NCBI GenBank assembly: GCA_018650285.1
Contig: JABIGF010000003.1
Location: 54,180 to 118,179, forward strand
Source of the DNA: Methanobacteriota archaeon
Lineage (GTDB): Archaea; Thermoplasmatota; Poseidoniia; Poseidoniales; Thalassarchaeaceae
Direction of reading: 5' to 3'
DNA length: 64,000 nucleotides
Both the position numbers and the translations under genes were made by a program. Under the pieces are notes generated by a model. The model was given only the letters and a program-made list of their open reading frames with translations, made no database searches and was not told the DNA's origin. Below are positions 54,885 through 63,462 of the stretch, in pieces (position 1 is the first letter of the stretch; the number at the start of each line of letters is the position of its first letter).

Positions 54885-55505
54885 ATGAATAATCAAAAAA
54901 AATCTGCAATGCTAGCACTACTCGCAATTCTACTATTGATAGGAGCAAGTAGCACAACTACAACTGCTTACAGTACAGGAATATCAGGGGAACAAGTACG
55001 AAATGGCTGTGTATGCCACTCAGGAAGTGCATCACCTGATGTCACAGTTACTCTTGACGGAGTGCCATCTAATTATTCCGCAGGTGATGTACTAAATCTT
55101 ACAGTCACCATAACAGGTGGACCTGCTGCCTCTGGTGATAACCATGGAGGATTCAATCTCGTTGCAAGCGCTGGCACCTTGAATTCCATAGATAATACAA
55201 CTCAAATAATGGACGGAGACGCGACACACACCGATATTGGAAATAACCAACGTAGTTGGCAGATAACATGGACTGCTCCCTCAGATAACGCTCAAGACAT
55301 CACTTTCACAGCACATGGTAATTCAGTCAATGGAGATGCTACGGCATCCTCGGATGATATGTGGAACAAGGTTGAAGCAACCATTGCTGGTGTTCCTACA
55401 GGAGATTCTGACCGTTTAGAAAGCAAAACACCAGGATTCACACTGATGGCAACGCTTGCGATTGTATGCCTAGCAGGTATTGCAATCCAAAAGCGCCGAC
55501 AATAG
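54885..55505 (+). CDS. Secreted protein with CxCH motif and PGF-CTERM-like tail
   Basis: 206 residues. Signal peptide (ALLAILLLIGASSTTTTAYS), then NGCVCHSGSASPDVTV. CxCH is one residue shorter than the CxxCH heme motif. The beta-domain (about 45-160) resembles the Reeler/choice-of-anchor V type (SAGDVLNLTVTI; HGGFNLVASAG). The C-terminus TPGFTLMATLAIVCLAGIAI-QKRRQ fits a PGF-CTERM-type anchor. ATG 54885 follows GGTGA and is preferred to GTG 54876. The SCO1-like gene directly upstream suggests copper or redox chemistry at the surface. Confidence 0.8.
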   Translation: MNNQKKSAMLALLAILLLIGASSTTTTAYSTGISGEQVRNGCVCHSGSASPDVTVTLDGVPSNYSAGDVLNLTVTITGGPAASGDNHGGFNLVASAGTLNSIDNTTQIMDGDATHTDIGNNQRSWQITWTAPSDNAQDITFTAHGNSVNGDATASSDDMWNKVEATIAGVPTGDSDRLESKTPGFTLMATLAIVCLAGIAIQKRRQ

Positions 55506-55509
55506 AGGC

Positions 55510-56148
55510 TCAAGTATCCATGATGCGGTCACCCGCATCACCTAAGCCAGGAACAATGTATCCTTGCTCATTCAATCTCTCATCGATTGAAGCCATCCAG
55601 ATTTTGACATCCGCGTGTGCTGCTCTCAAAGCAGCAATCCCTTCAGGTGCGGCAATCAATCCAATAAATCGAATATCAGAAATTCCAGTCTCTTTCAAAC
55701 GACTAATGCAAGCAATTGCTGAGCCACCAGTAGCCAACATCGGGTCAACAACCAGCGCCAAATCTACATTTGGCGGAGTTGGTAATTTATCATAATAGTA
55801 AACCGGCTCAAGGGTCTCTTCGTCTCTGAATAACCCGACATGCAAGACTCGTGCCATGGGAAGCATCTCGTGAGCAACATCACTCATACCTAGACCAGCC
55901 CGTAAAATTGGCACTATCCCTATGCGAGATTCCAATGTTGCACCAGTAAACGGGGAAAGAGGCGTATTCCTCTCATCAGGGGTGGTTGAAAGGTCACGTG
56001 TAGCCTCAGACATCAAAATCTGGGTGATTTCACGAGCTAAATTACGAAACAATACTGACGATGTCTCACGATCTCGCAGGCGCGTCAACTTGTGCGCTAT
56101 CAGCGCATGCTTTGGAACTACCACCATTGGATCAGATTCATTTGCCAT
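55510..56148 (-). CDS. upp: Uracil phosphoribosyltransferase
   Basis: 212 residues. PRPP-binding loop LALVVDPMLATGGSA near 128-142, uracil-site GYIVPGLGDAGDR at the C-terminus, and IGIVPILRAGLGM mid-chain. It makes UMP from uracil and PRPP. The cdd gene precedes it by 9 nt on the same strand, making a two-gene pyrimidine salvage unit. It ends 4 nt from the convergent PGF-CTERM-like gene. Confidence 0.96.
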   Translation of the reverse strand: MANESDPMVVVPKHALIAHKLTRLRDRETSSVLFRNLAREITQILMSEATRDLSTTPDERNTPLSPFTGATLESRIGIVPILRAGLGMSDVAHEMLPMARVLHVGLFRDEETLEPVYYYDKLPTPPNVDLALVVDPMLATGGSAIACISRLKETGISDIRFIGLIAAPEGIAALRAAHADVKIWMASIDERLNEQGYIVPGLGDAGDRIMDT

Positions 56149-56157
56149 ATTTTCACC

Positions 56158-56640
56158 TCAAGTTTTCTTTTCATAATTGAAAGCATCAGGAAGCAGTTCT
56201 GCAAGTCGCCACACTTTACCAACTTCGCCTTTTGGAGTGGCCCCTATCACTTCGATATCGCGACAATGATCCCACAACAGTTGCCTACATGCCCCACATG
56301 GGCCAAGCGCTTCGCTTGGAGAAATTGCCTCCCCAGAGCAAGAACAGCCATCAGCCTCACAAATTGGATTACCATTTTTGTCGTGCTGGATTCCAATAAT
56401 TGCAATGCGAGTGAACGAACGCGCCCCCTCTGACAACGCCTTAGTCAATGCCACCCGTTCCGCACAAATGGTCAAACCATACGAATCAGATTCCACATTA
56501 CAACCAGTATAGATTGTACCATCTTCTGATTCAAGCGCCGCCCCAACATGAAAATTGGAATGGTGAGCAACTGCATTCTTGCTTACTTCAACAGCAAGAG
56601 CAACTAATTCTTCTCTGCTTATTTGACTACTTGAAACCAT
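56158..56640 (-). CDS. cdd: Cytidine deaminase
   Basis: 160 residues. The Zn site is formed by TICAERVAL (Cys and catalytic Glu) and GPCGACRQLL. Compared with the usual 130-residue tetrameric Cdd it has an insertion between these motifs containing CEADGCSCSGEA, three extra cysteines. It deaminates cytidine or deoxycytidine to uridine; the upp gene lies downstream. Start MVSSSQISREEL at ATG 56640. Confidence 0.92.
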   Translation of the reverse strand: MVSSSQISREELVALAVEVSKNAVAHHSNFHVGAALESEDGTIYTGCNVESDSYGLTICAERVALTKALSEGARSFTRIAIIGIQHDKNGNPICEADGCSCSGEAISPSEALGPCGACRQLLWDHCRDIEVIGATPKGEVGKVWRLAELLPDAFNYEKKT

Positions 56641-56722
56641 GTCTGATTCAGCCCCCTCATACGTCGTGTTGCCGTTTTAGACTTGAACCCAATGGTGCAA
56701 GAAAAAAGTAAATGTTGGTTTT

Positions 56723-56807
56723 TGGTGCAGGGAACAGGATTTGAACCTGCGAAGCACTACGCACTGGGACCTAAACCCAGCCCCTTTGACCGCTCGGGTA
56801 CCCCTGC
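56723..56807 (-). tRNA. tRNA-Leu (UAG)
   Basis: Acceptor 5' GCAGGGG pairs with CCCTGC plus one G-U, followed by A and an encoded CCA (56723-56725). The anticodon stem is CTGGG/CCCAG with loop TTTAGGT, giving anticodon UAG. The T arm carries GGTTCAAATCC, and a long class II variable arm (GCGTAGTGCTTCGC) and D-arm AGCGG fit leucine. No intron is seen. An AT-rich TTTATTTG box lies about 35 nt upstream (56838-56845 region). Confidence 0.93.
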
Positions 56808-56812
56808 TTGGT

Positions 56813-56837
56813 AAGTCGGCGACGTCCTATCCGACTT
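56813..56837 (-). promoter_or_regulatory. Inverted repeat in the tRNA-Leu 5' leader
   Basis: AAGTCGG (56831-56837 in minus sense) and CCGACTT (56813-56819) flank 11 nt just upstream of the tRNA. It might fold in the precursor leader or bind a factor. Confidence 0.3.
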
Positions 56838-56947
56838 CAAATAAACGGTCAAATAATCCAATGTGGCGATTCGTATTACTCAGACAATAATATGAGAAAA
56901 ATATGGTTTGAAATCTCTTTCAGTTTCAATTAATTCACACTATGCAG

Positions 56948-56961
56948 ACCCCCCGAGGGGT
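56948..56961 (+). terminator. Hairpin with U-rich tail upstream of gpsA
   Basis: ACCCC-CCGA-GGGGT followed by TTCTTTG resembles an intrinsic terminator on the plus strand, 47 nt before gpsA. No plus-strand gene lies upstream, since the tRNA is on the other strand, so it could be an attenuator or leader hairpin. The 201-nt gap 56808-57008 has nothing else except AT-rich promoter-like sequence. Confidence 0.35.
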
Positions 56962-57008
56962 TTCTTTGATAACCAAAAGGGCTGACCAAACGGTTAGGAG
57001 AGGTTGAA

Positions 57009-58016
57009 ATGACCAAGATTGGCGTACTTGGACTAGGCAATTGGGGAACTTCTCTAGCCAATATCTGGGCAAAGGATGGCCACTCAGTAATCGGTTGGAC
57101 CGTAGAGACTGAAGTCTACGAATCAATGATTCTCAAAAATGTCAATGAGAAGTACCTACCAGGCGTAGAACTTCCCGGAGTCGATGCGACTCTCAAAATC
57201 AGCGAAGTTTGCGAAGCGTCAGAACTTCTGATTCTCGCAATTCCATCCGCCTACATACTCTCAGTTGTTGATGAGTTACTTCCTCATCTTCGTCCATCTC
57301 ATGTTCTCGTTGATTTAGCTAAAGGAATCGCTCCAAAAGAAGAGGGAGAAAGTGGGCTAATTTCTGCCGCTATTGAAAAGCGGCTGAAAAATGCAGGCCT
57401 AACAAATCCAGTAGTGGTTTTGACTGGCCCCACTATTGCTCCTGAAGTTGCTCGCGGTGTGCTAACTAATGCATTAGTCGCTGCACATGACCGCTCTGTA
57501 GCAGAACGTGTTGCTAGCCGATTGTCCACCGATTCACTTGTTTTGAAAGCCGCAGATGACCCTGTTGGGGCGGAATTGTGGGGCGCTTTCAAGAATACAG
57601 TCGCGCTTGCTTGTGGAATTGTTGACGGACTACGCGACGGTATCGGCGGAGACAACCTCAAAGCCGCACTTGTCCCAATCGGTTTTGCAGAAGGAAGAGA
57701 ACTCCTAGTCAAATTAGGAGCAGAGGAAGAAACTGCACTTGGACCTGCAGGACTTGGCGACCTCTATGTCACAAGCACTAGTCCGAGCAGCAGAAACAGG
57801 ACGTTAGGTCAAAAACTTGGAGAAGGAAAAAATTTGGAAGAAGGTTTGGCTGAAATGCACATGGTTGCAGAAGGCGTTCGCGCAGCACGAATGTTTCGCA
57901 AGCGAGCGAGCCAAGTTAATTGCCCTGCACCATTTATTGAAGCGCTGAATACCCTACTTGATGGCAATATTTCTGCAGAAGAATGCGTAAGACGCATGGT
58001 TGAACAAAGTTTGTGA
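57009..58016 (+). CDS. gpsA: NAD(P)+-dependent glycerol-3-phosphate dehydrogenase, bacterial type
   Basis: 335 residues. N-terminal Rossmann GVLGLGNWGTSLANIWA, VDLAKGIAP, LTGPTIAPEVARG, then the catalytic-Lys helix region GAELWGAFKNTVALACGIVDGL and GPAGLGDLYVTSTSPSSRN. It reduces dihydroxyacetone phosphate to sn-glycerol-3-phosphate, the backbone stereochemistry of bacterial and eukaryotic lipids; archaea normally use an unrelated G1P dehydrogenase. AGGAGAGG precedes the ATG. It supports the acyltransferase call at 25240. Confidence 0.96.
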   Translation: MTKIGVLGLGNWGTSLANIWAKDGHSVIGWTVETEVYESMILKNVNEKYLPGVELPGVDATLKISEVCEASELLILAIPSAYILSVVDELLPHLRPSHVLVDLAKGIAPKEEGESGLISAAIEKRLKNAGLTNPVVVLTGPTIAPEVARGVLTNALVAAHDRSVAERVASRLSTDSLVLKAADDPVGAELWGAFKNTVALACGIVDGLRDGIGGDNLKAALVPIGFAEGRELLVKLGAEEETALGPAGLGDLYVTSTSPSSRNRTLGQKLGEGKNLEEGLAEMHMVAEGVRAARMFRKRASQVNCPAPFIEALNTLLDGNISAEECVRRMVEQSL

Positions 58017-58056
58017 CACCCCAATAATCCAAAGAGGAGGAGCCCCTCGGAGAGTT

Positions 58057-58275
58057 ATGGCGATTGAGGATTTGACTCAGTTAGAACGCAGACTGTTTGA
58101 ATGGATAAAAAAATCCGACTTTGAAACAGTGCCTTGGTCAAGCCAAAGAGCCGCTGAAGCTTTTGATGTAGAAGAAAACGAAATCCTTGAGGCATTGGCC
58201 GCATTAACCTCAAAGGTACCACACAATATCTATGTCCACTATCAAGACGGTGCAATCCGTGTTTCGGCTGAATAA
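58057..58275 (+). CDS. Small protein, possibly winged-helix-like
   Basis: 72 residues from ATG 58057 (MAIEDLTQLERRLFEWI). The pattern of three helices, SSQRAAEAFDVEENEILEAL, followed by a two-strand ending (NIYVHYQDGAIRVSAE) looks like a small winged helix. AGGAGGAG lies further upstream and GGAGAG closer. It is 40 nt after gpsA on the same strand. No function is assigned. An earlier in-frame start at 58000 overlaps gpsA and is rejected. Confidence 0.65.
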   Translation: MAIEDLTQLERRLFEWIKKSDFETVPWSSQRAAEAFDVEENEILEALAALTSKVPHNIYVHYQDGAIRVSAE

Positions 58276-59118
58276 TCAAGCATTAAGCCAAGCAACCGCA
58301 TATGATTGGGCGCCAGGATTGCCAATAAATGGGTCCGAACCCATTTTTATCACTGTTAACAAATGCAAATCTCCACCCCACTGTGGGGACCAAATGGTGA
58401 TCATTTCTCCAGAAGAATGCATGCCAAATAAATCAAGCATGATGTCATCGTGAGTAAAAAGCAGCGTTTGTTCTTGATAATCATGAGTTACACCTCCATG
58501 AATTGGAGATAACGAAAAAGAATTGGGGCCTGCCCAATCATCCATTAATGATACAGCCTCCATGAATCTATCTTCTTTTGCTCCACTCACTTGTGATAAT
58601 TCATTTACACCCCACGAAGAAAACCAAGGGTTCAACACACCAGGTGTTTGCATATGAGTTTCCACGATAATTGTTCCATCAGATAATACCCAAATGTACT
58701 GTTCTGATGCTGGCCAAGGTGGTGCTTCATCTGAGCCTTCTGAAATTGGCGCCCCCCAAACTGCTTCTCCTTGAGGTAGGCTAGGTGGGATGAATCCTGC
58801 CATCAAGTTGATTGAAAGAATGAAAATAATAGCAAGAGCACGGGTACTGCTGCGTTGTTTCCACTCGCGGCGCTGTTGCGGATTGGATGCTAACGCGTAA
58901 ATTGAATATCCAATGAAGATTACAAACATCAACCAAATTCCTAGCGGAATTAGCCACAAGAAGGTCAGTCCAACTATCAATCCGGCAATGTATGGGTCAG
59001 CCATCAACCAATCTTGAAAAGTGGCTTCGGGATGTTTTTCTTGCCATTGGCTCCACTGCCAAATCAAAATGAGTGCCAATGGGGCAAGCCAAGTTAGCAA
59101 TGAGAAGAGTAGGGACAT
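58276..59118 (-). CDS. Membrane protein with outer C-terminal domain, unknown
   Basis: 280 residues from ATG 59118 (MSLLFSLLTWLAPLALIL). Three to four hydrophobic helices lie in the first 125 residues. The following 155 residues form a soluble domain (QYIWVLSDGTIIVETHMQ; LLFTHDDIMLDLFGMHSSGE). No family is recognised. A longer frame up to 59208 would overlap the ABC ATPase start and is rejected. Its position back-to-back with the exporter genes may indicate a shared promoter region. Confidence 0.7.
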   Translation of the reverse strand: MSLLFSLLTWLAPLALILIWQWSQWQEKHPEATFQDWLMADPYIAGLIVGLTFLWLIPLGIWLMFVIFIGYSIYALASNPQQRREWKQRSSTRALAIIFILSINLMAGFIPPSLPQGEAVWGAPISEGSDEAPPWPASEQYIWVLSDGTIIVETHMQTPGVLNPWFSSWGVNELSQVSGAKEDRFMEAVSLMDDWAGPNSFSLSPIHGGVTHDYQEQTLLFTHDDIMLDLFGMHSSGEMITIWSPQWGGDLHLLTVIKMGSDPFIGNPGAQSYAVAWLNA

Positions 59119-59196
59119 TGACTTCAAACAATGGTGGGCGCGCTCAGCGAAAAACCCTCTTGAGTAAGAACGGGCTGAAGCGGCACTTTTGAGAAC

Positions 59197-60267
59197 ATGA
59201 ACATTCAATCAACTGGTATGGAGAGGGGGGCGGCACGGCTTTCGCTATCCGGCGTGACTTTCCGCTACCGCTACCGAAACTGGCGCCAGCCACTAAAAAC
59301 GCGGCTTGGCGCAGGGATTCACGATGTTGATTTAGAAGTTAATTCTGGCTCTATTTTGGGACTTATCGGCCCAAATGGGTCTGGGAAAACTACCCTTTTA
59401 CACACCATTGCTGGACTAAACATCCACGAAAAAGGCGATGTAAAATTCTCTGGGCAAGATCGAGAAATACTCGGATGGACAAATGCACAGCGACACATCG
59501 GCCTAATGCCAGAACGAGTCAATTGGTCTGGCTCATCTACACCACGCGAAATACTTGCAAGAATACAAACAATGAGAGGTGAAGGGGATTCACCTGAAAA
59601 TTTACTCAAAACTGTTGGACTATCAAACCGCATTAATACGCCACTTGACAATATGAGCCAAGGGATGCGGCAACGTCTATCGCTTGCCTGTGCTCTACTT
59701 GGCTCGCCTGAAATATTGTTGTTAGATGAGCCGTTAAATGGACTTGACCCTGTTGCACAAGCAGCTTTTCGTCGATTGCTGCGAGAACTAGCGGATGCTG
59801 GTACTGCAATCATTGTAAGTAGCCATAACTTGCATGAAATGGAACTTTTTGTTGATTCTTTAGCAATATTGCATCGCGGACAAATGGTTGCTTATGGCAC
59901 CTTAGATGAAGTTGACAGAGCACTTGGCTGCTCGCCATCACTACTAATCGCTGGAAACGGCTGGTGCCCCCCTTCTTCTGATTCCTTCGGCGCCGGAGTA
60001 AGTATGGAAATCATGGAACCAAAACCCGGAGAAAAGTGGCGATTTACACTACATCGTAATATTGCATTCAACAGCAACGAAAAACACAAAATCCTAACAT
60101 CTATTGAGAATGCAGGTGGAGAAATTTGCCATTTGCAAACGATGTTCCCTAGCCTCGAAGATGTGTTAGCAGCTGCTACTGGAGAATCAGCAGAAACGGT
60201 GGGTCTTGAAGTCGGGAACGATGCAATGCTTCCAATAAAAAAATGGGAGGTTGGCGAAGATGAGTAG
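59197..60267 (+). CDS. ABC transporter ATPase (ABC-2 exporter type)
   Basis: 356 residues. Walker A GLIGPNGSGKTTLLH, signature NMSQGMRQRLSLACALLG, Walker B EILLLDEPLNGLDPVAQ, H-loop IIVSSHNLHEMELF. The 100 residues after the core are an accessory domain ending in a Leu/Glu-rich tail. ATG 59197 is the first; ATG 59218 (MERGAARLSLSG) is equally good. The permease start overlaps its stop by 8 nt, showing an operon. Substrate is unknown. Confidence 0.93.
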   Translation: MNIQSTGMERGAARLSLSGVTFRYRYRNWRQPLKTRLGAGIHDVDLEVNSGSILGLIGPNGSGKTTLLHTIAGLNIHEKGDVKFSGQDREILGWTNAQRHIGLMPERVNWSGSSTPREILARIQTMRGEGDSPENLLKTVGLSNRINTPLDNMSQGMRQRLSLACALLGSPEILLLDEPLNGLDPVAQAAFRRLLRELADAGTAIIVSSHNLHEMELFVDSLAILHRGQMVAYGTLDEVDRALGCSPSLLIAGNGWCPPSSDSFGAGVSMEIMEPKPGEKWRFTLHRNIAFNSNEKHKILTSIENAGGEICHLQTMFPSLEDVLAAATGESAETVGLEVGNDAMLPIKKWEVGEDE

Positions 60268-61102
60268 ACTAAGCCGAGAAAAGAGAATTCTCCGACTATC
60301 ATGGTTTGAGGCGCGTCAACATTTCAAAAGCCCAAGAATGATTGCTCTTATCGCTCTTCTAGTTCTTTTCATCGGAGGAGGGAGTTGGGGGTTGTCCGAC
60401 CCATCCTCTCAAGTAACTGCGCAATTACAGATAGACAGCGCTTACGAAGTTCTATTTCTTGTTTCATTATTCGTTCTTTTCTCATCTACTCTAGGTGTAG
60501 TGCTACTCGGCTTTGATGGCATCAGCCGCAAGCGCCTTACTGGCGAATTAGCCATTGAACTCATTCAACCCATTGACCGAATTGACCTAGCACGTAGTCA
60601 ATTGCAAGGGTTGTGGCTAGCAGTTTTTCTACCAACTGCAATTGCATGCGCCATAGGAACAATGCTCATTGAAGCACAAATGGATGATTGGCCAACGATA
60701 GGTGAATTTGTCTACTTCATGATACCAACTGGTTTGGTAATTTTCTGGTATGCTTGTATCCAACTTCTAGCATCGTCAGTCGCCAAGGATTTAGGTTCAT
60801 CTGTGACATTAGGAGTCGGTGTTTGGATGCTTTTTACCCTTGTATGGTTACTAATCACAGCAGTATTGGCTGCATTTATTGGAGTAGATGTTACTGATTT
60901 AGAATCAGTAGAATATGACCACTTCAGTGAAATGGTTGACCTCTTTTCACCAAATGGAGTCTACCAACTACTGTTAGAAGATGGGCTCGATAATGAATCT
61001 GCACCTCAATTAAAAACGGCCTACATTTGGCTTGCTGCTATCGCTTGGTCAGTAATTCCTAGCGCCTTATTTGTGCGTCGATTCAAGACCTTGAAGCCTT
61101 GA
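60260..61102 (+). CDS. ABC-2 type permease
   Basis: 280 residues from ATG 60260 (MSRLSREKRILRLSW), six membrane helices: MIALIALLVLFIGGGSWGL, VLFLVSLFVLFSSTLGVVLL, AVFLPTAIACAIGTML, FMIPTGLVIFWYACIQLLASS, LGVGVWMLFTLVWLLITAVL, and a last one before RRFKTLKP. An amphipathic N-terminal segment fits the ABC-2 family. It is translationally overlapped with the ATPase gene. The downstream 222-nt gap (61103-61324) holds no gene that I can see, only promoter-like sequence and a dyad. Confidence 0.88.
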   Translation: MSRLSREKRILRLSWFEARQHFKSPRMIALIALLVLFIGGGSWGLSDPSSQVTAQLQIDSAYEVLFLVSLFVLFSSTLGVVLLGFDGISRKRLTGELAIELIQPIDRIDLARSQLQGLWLAVFLPTAIACAIGTMLIEAQMDDWPTIGEFVYFMIPTGLVIFWYACIQLLASSVAKDLGSSVTLGVGVWMLFTLVWLLITAVLAAFIGVDVTDLESVEYDHFSEMVDLFSPNGVYQLLLEDGLDNESAPQLKTAYIWLAAIAWSVIPSALFVRRFKTLKP

Positions 61103-61272
61103 AAATAATATAAAGAATCTCTATGAAAAATGACCTAGGATTGGTCTGTTCATATTGAATGTCGTGATTAATGGGATAATACTACTATTATTGCAGTAAA
61201 ATGCAACCAAATAGGTTTCAAACATGGCAATTTAGCCCCTGTGTGGCGATTTACTTGGACCGGTGTATAATG

Positions 61273-61287
61273 TGACACTAAGTGTCA
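61273..61287. promoter_or_regulatory. Dyad TGACACT-A-AGTGTCA next to a TATA-like box
   Basis: A perfect 7-bp inverted repeat around one base follows GTATAATG (61265-61272). It lies 37 nt before ATG 61325. Position directly downstream of a TATA-like element fits a repressor site. Confidence 0.45.
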
Positions 61288-61324
61288 ACAAGGAAAACCC
61301 TCTTTCAGTGGGCGCGGTCTCGCG

Positions 61325-63364
61325 ATGTTAATGGCGAGCAACAATGGACGGTTCAACTTAGCATTGGTATTGATTGCACTGATGGTTTTTTCAACCATAT
61401 CAAGTACGATGGAAACTGTAGAACCAACAGATATGACAAACCAAATTGAAGAGATAGAAACGATTGACGAAGTCACCGGCAGACAGGTTGATGCTGATTG
61501 TACCGGATATTCTTTTGAAGATATGTTCTACTACAATTATGGTGAATTTATTATTGAAATAAATCCAACATGGGATGGAGCTTTTCTCCGAGCAAAGGCA
61601 ATGGTTAATGGAACCGATGCTGCAAATATGAGAGATGATCTTGACGGCCTCTTTGAAGGCCTTGCTGGGGGCGATAACGGTTGGCTTTCAACCGATGAAA
61701 GAGATGGTGTGGAAGCAATTGGAAAGGATTGTGTTGTTCAAACTTATACTCGTATCGGATTACGTGGCGGCCCGTCTCACCGTGGTGGCAGTGGAGTAAA
61801 CTGGAACAATGCAACATGGATTAAGGATGGCATGACTCTCGAAGAAACAAACCTCATCCCTGAAGGACACCCTGAAAGAAGGGATTGCAAAGACCAATTT
61901 GGCGCACCATCGGGCAGCCCCACCTGTGAAGAGATCCCTACTTACCCTGCCAATGTAGGACAGTGTGGACCAAACAGTTGTGATACTATCATTTACCTTA
62001 ATGCATCAGTTGCCTTCAACACAATCACTGACCCTTCAAACTTCACAATTGGAATGGTCGGCCGAAACCTGACAAACACCCAATTCACCTACATTTTCCC
62101 TAATCAGGCAAGTCCACTACGTGTCGCTAATTCCTATGAAGACCAAGACTGCACTGCGGCATACACTGAAGATGATGACGAGGCTGACGATTATGGCGTA
62201 ACCTACACCACACGCGAAGAGTGTCAAACCTACACGAATGAAGGAGACCTTGACTACACCATGACAGCAGTAAACGATGGAACTAGTTTTTCACGACGAT
62301 TCACATACGATGGTGCTGATTGGCCAGCAACTCGTGAATATTTCATTGATTTCACAACTGCACCTCCAGAAGTTGATAACCCTCCAGAGTGGTCTAGTGA
62401 CGCTCCTGATGAAGGCGAATTGATACCAGTTGCTGGATTGGGTGACGCAGAATACATTGTTGAATTAGCAGATGTTACATCGTGGTTTATTGATGACCTT
62501 GGAGCAGGAATGCTTGATGTTGATTGCACTGGTGCAGCTGGTTGGAATCTACAAGAGACTGCGTCAAACCATTGGATGGTCACCTCACCTAGCGGTGGCA
62601 CAAGCGCAACTGTTGAATGCTTAGCAACCGATAGCTCAGGACAATCAACTAGTTCACGTACATTCACTGTAGCACCGATTTTCACAATTGCTGTTGCTGA
62701 ATTAACTGTCCTTGATGGATTCACTTTCACCATTACGCCTTCATCAAATGCCCCATCATCGATGAATGTAGTTCTCACACTTATGCAGAACGGACTTGAA
62801 GTTCAAAGCAGCACAACTGTTGGTAGTGCGACTGATATGACCTTGAGTGTAGCATCTCTGTCACCTGGAAGTGTCAATTTATTAGTTCAAGCAGATGGCG
62901 ACGATATGAACCATTTTGAGTTTATGTATGAACTTGGAATTACCAAACAAAGCCTACCTCCAACAATTGAAATCACAGGATTTGAATGGGTTGATGCAAA
63001 CTACATTTTGCGCGGACTATTTTCAGACCCCGATGGAGAAACTGTTTCATTCACTCTCAAAATAGACGGTGTCCAACAGGGCCAAGTTAGTGTGACTGGA
63101 AATCAGTGGCAAACAGATGAAATACCATTTGACTTACTATTGGAAGGATTACACACCATTGGCGTTGATGCTTGTGACGCTTCAGGTGAATGCACATCTA
63201 TCTCAGAAGATGTAGAATTGGTTATTGAAGACCCTACAGACAACCTCCCAGATATCATCTCATCCTCTGATGATGACTCAGGATTGCCAGCCGCTGGAAT
63301 CGGTTTGACAATGATGGCACTAATTGGTGCTGGATTTGTGGCAAGTCGTAGGCGTGAAGAATAA
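61325..63364 (+). CDS. Secreted surface protein with C-terminal sorting-type tail
   Basis: 679 residues. Signal peptide (LALVLIALMVFSTISS). A Cys-containing N-terminal domain (residues 55-320, with CVVQTYTRIGLRGG and DCKDQFGAPSGSPTCEE), then Ig/PKD-like segments (SSNAPSSMNVVLTLMQNG; FSDPDGETVSFTLKIDG; LEGLHTIGVDACDASGECT). It ends GLPAAGIGLTMMALIGAGFV-ASRRREE, a hydrophobic helix with basic end typical of C-terminal anchors. ATG 61331 is a close alternative start; CGCG-GTCT-CGCG lies directly before it. Confidence 0.8.
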   Translation: MLMASNNGRFNLALVLIALMVFSTISSTMETVEPTDMTNQIEEIETIDEVTGRQVDADCTGYSFEDMFYYNYGEFIIEINPTWDGAFLRAKAMVNGTDAANMRDDLDGLFEGLAGGDNGWLSTDERDGVEAIGKDCVVQTYTRIGLRGGPSHRGGSGVNWNNATWIKDGMTLEETNLIPEGHPERRDCKDQFGAPSGSPTCEEIPTYPANVGQCGPNSCDTIIYLNASVAFNTITDPSNFTIGMVGRNLTNTQFTYIFPNQASPLRVANSYEDQDCTAAYTEDDDEADDYGVTYTTREECQTYTNEGDLDYTMTAVNDGTSFSRRFTYDGADWPATREYFIDFTTAPPEVDNPPEWSSDAPDEGELIPVAGLGDAEYIVELADVTSWFIDDLGAGMLDVDCTGAAGWNLQETASNHWMVTSPSGGTSATVECLATDSSGQSTSSRTFTVAPIFTIAVAELTVLDGFTFTITPSSNAPSSMNVVLTLMQNGLEVQSSTTVGSATDMTLSVASLSPGSVNLLVQADGDDMNHFEFMYELGITKQSLPPTIEITGFEWVDANYILRGLFSDPDGETVSFTLKIDGVQQGQVSVTGNQWQTDEIPFDLLLEGLHTIGVDACDASGECTSISEDVELVIEDPTDNLPDIISSSDDDSGLPAAGIGLTMMALIGAGFVASRRREE

Positions 63365-63462
63365 TTTCTTCTGTTTCTGTCAAAATAGAACGTTTAATTT
63401 GCGGCAGATGACTGCAAAATACAATGCCAATGCTCAAAACAGGCGGGCTGCCGGCCTAACTC

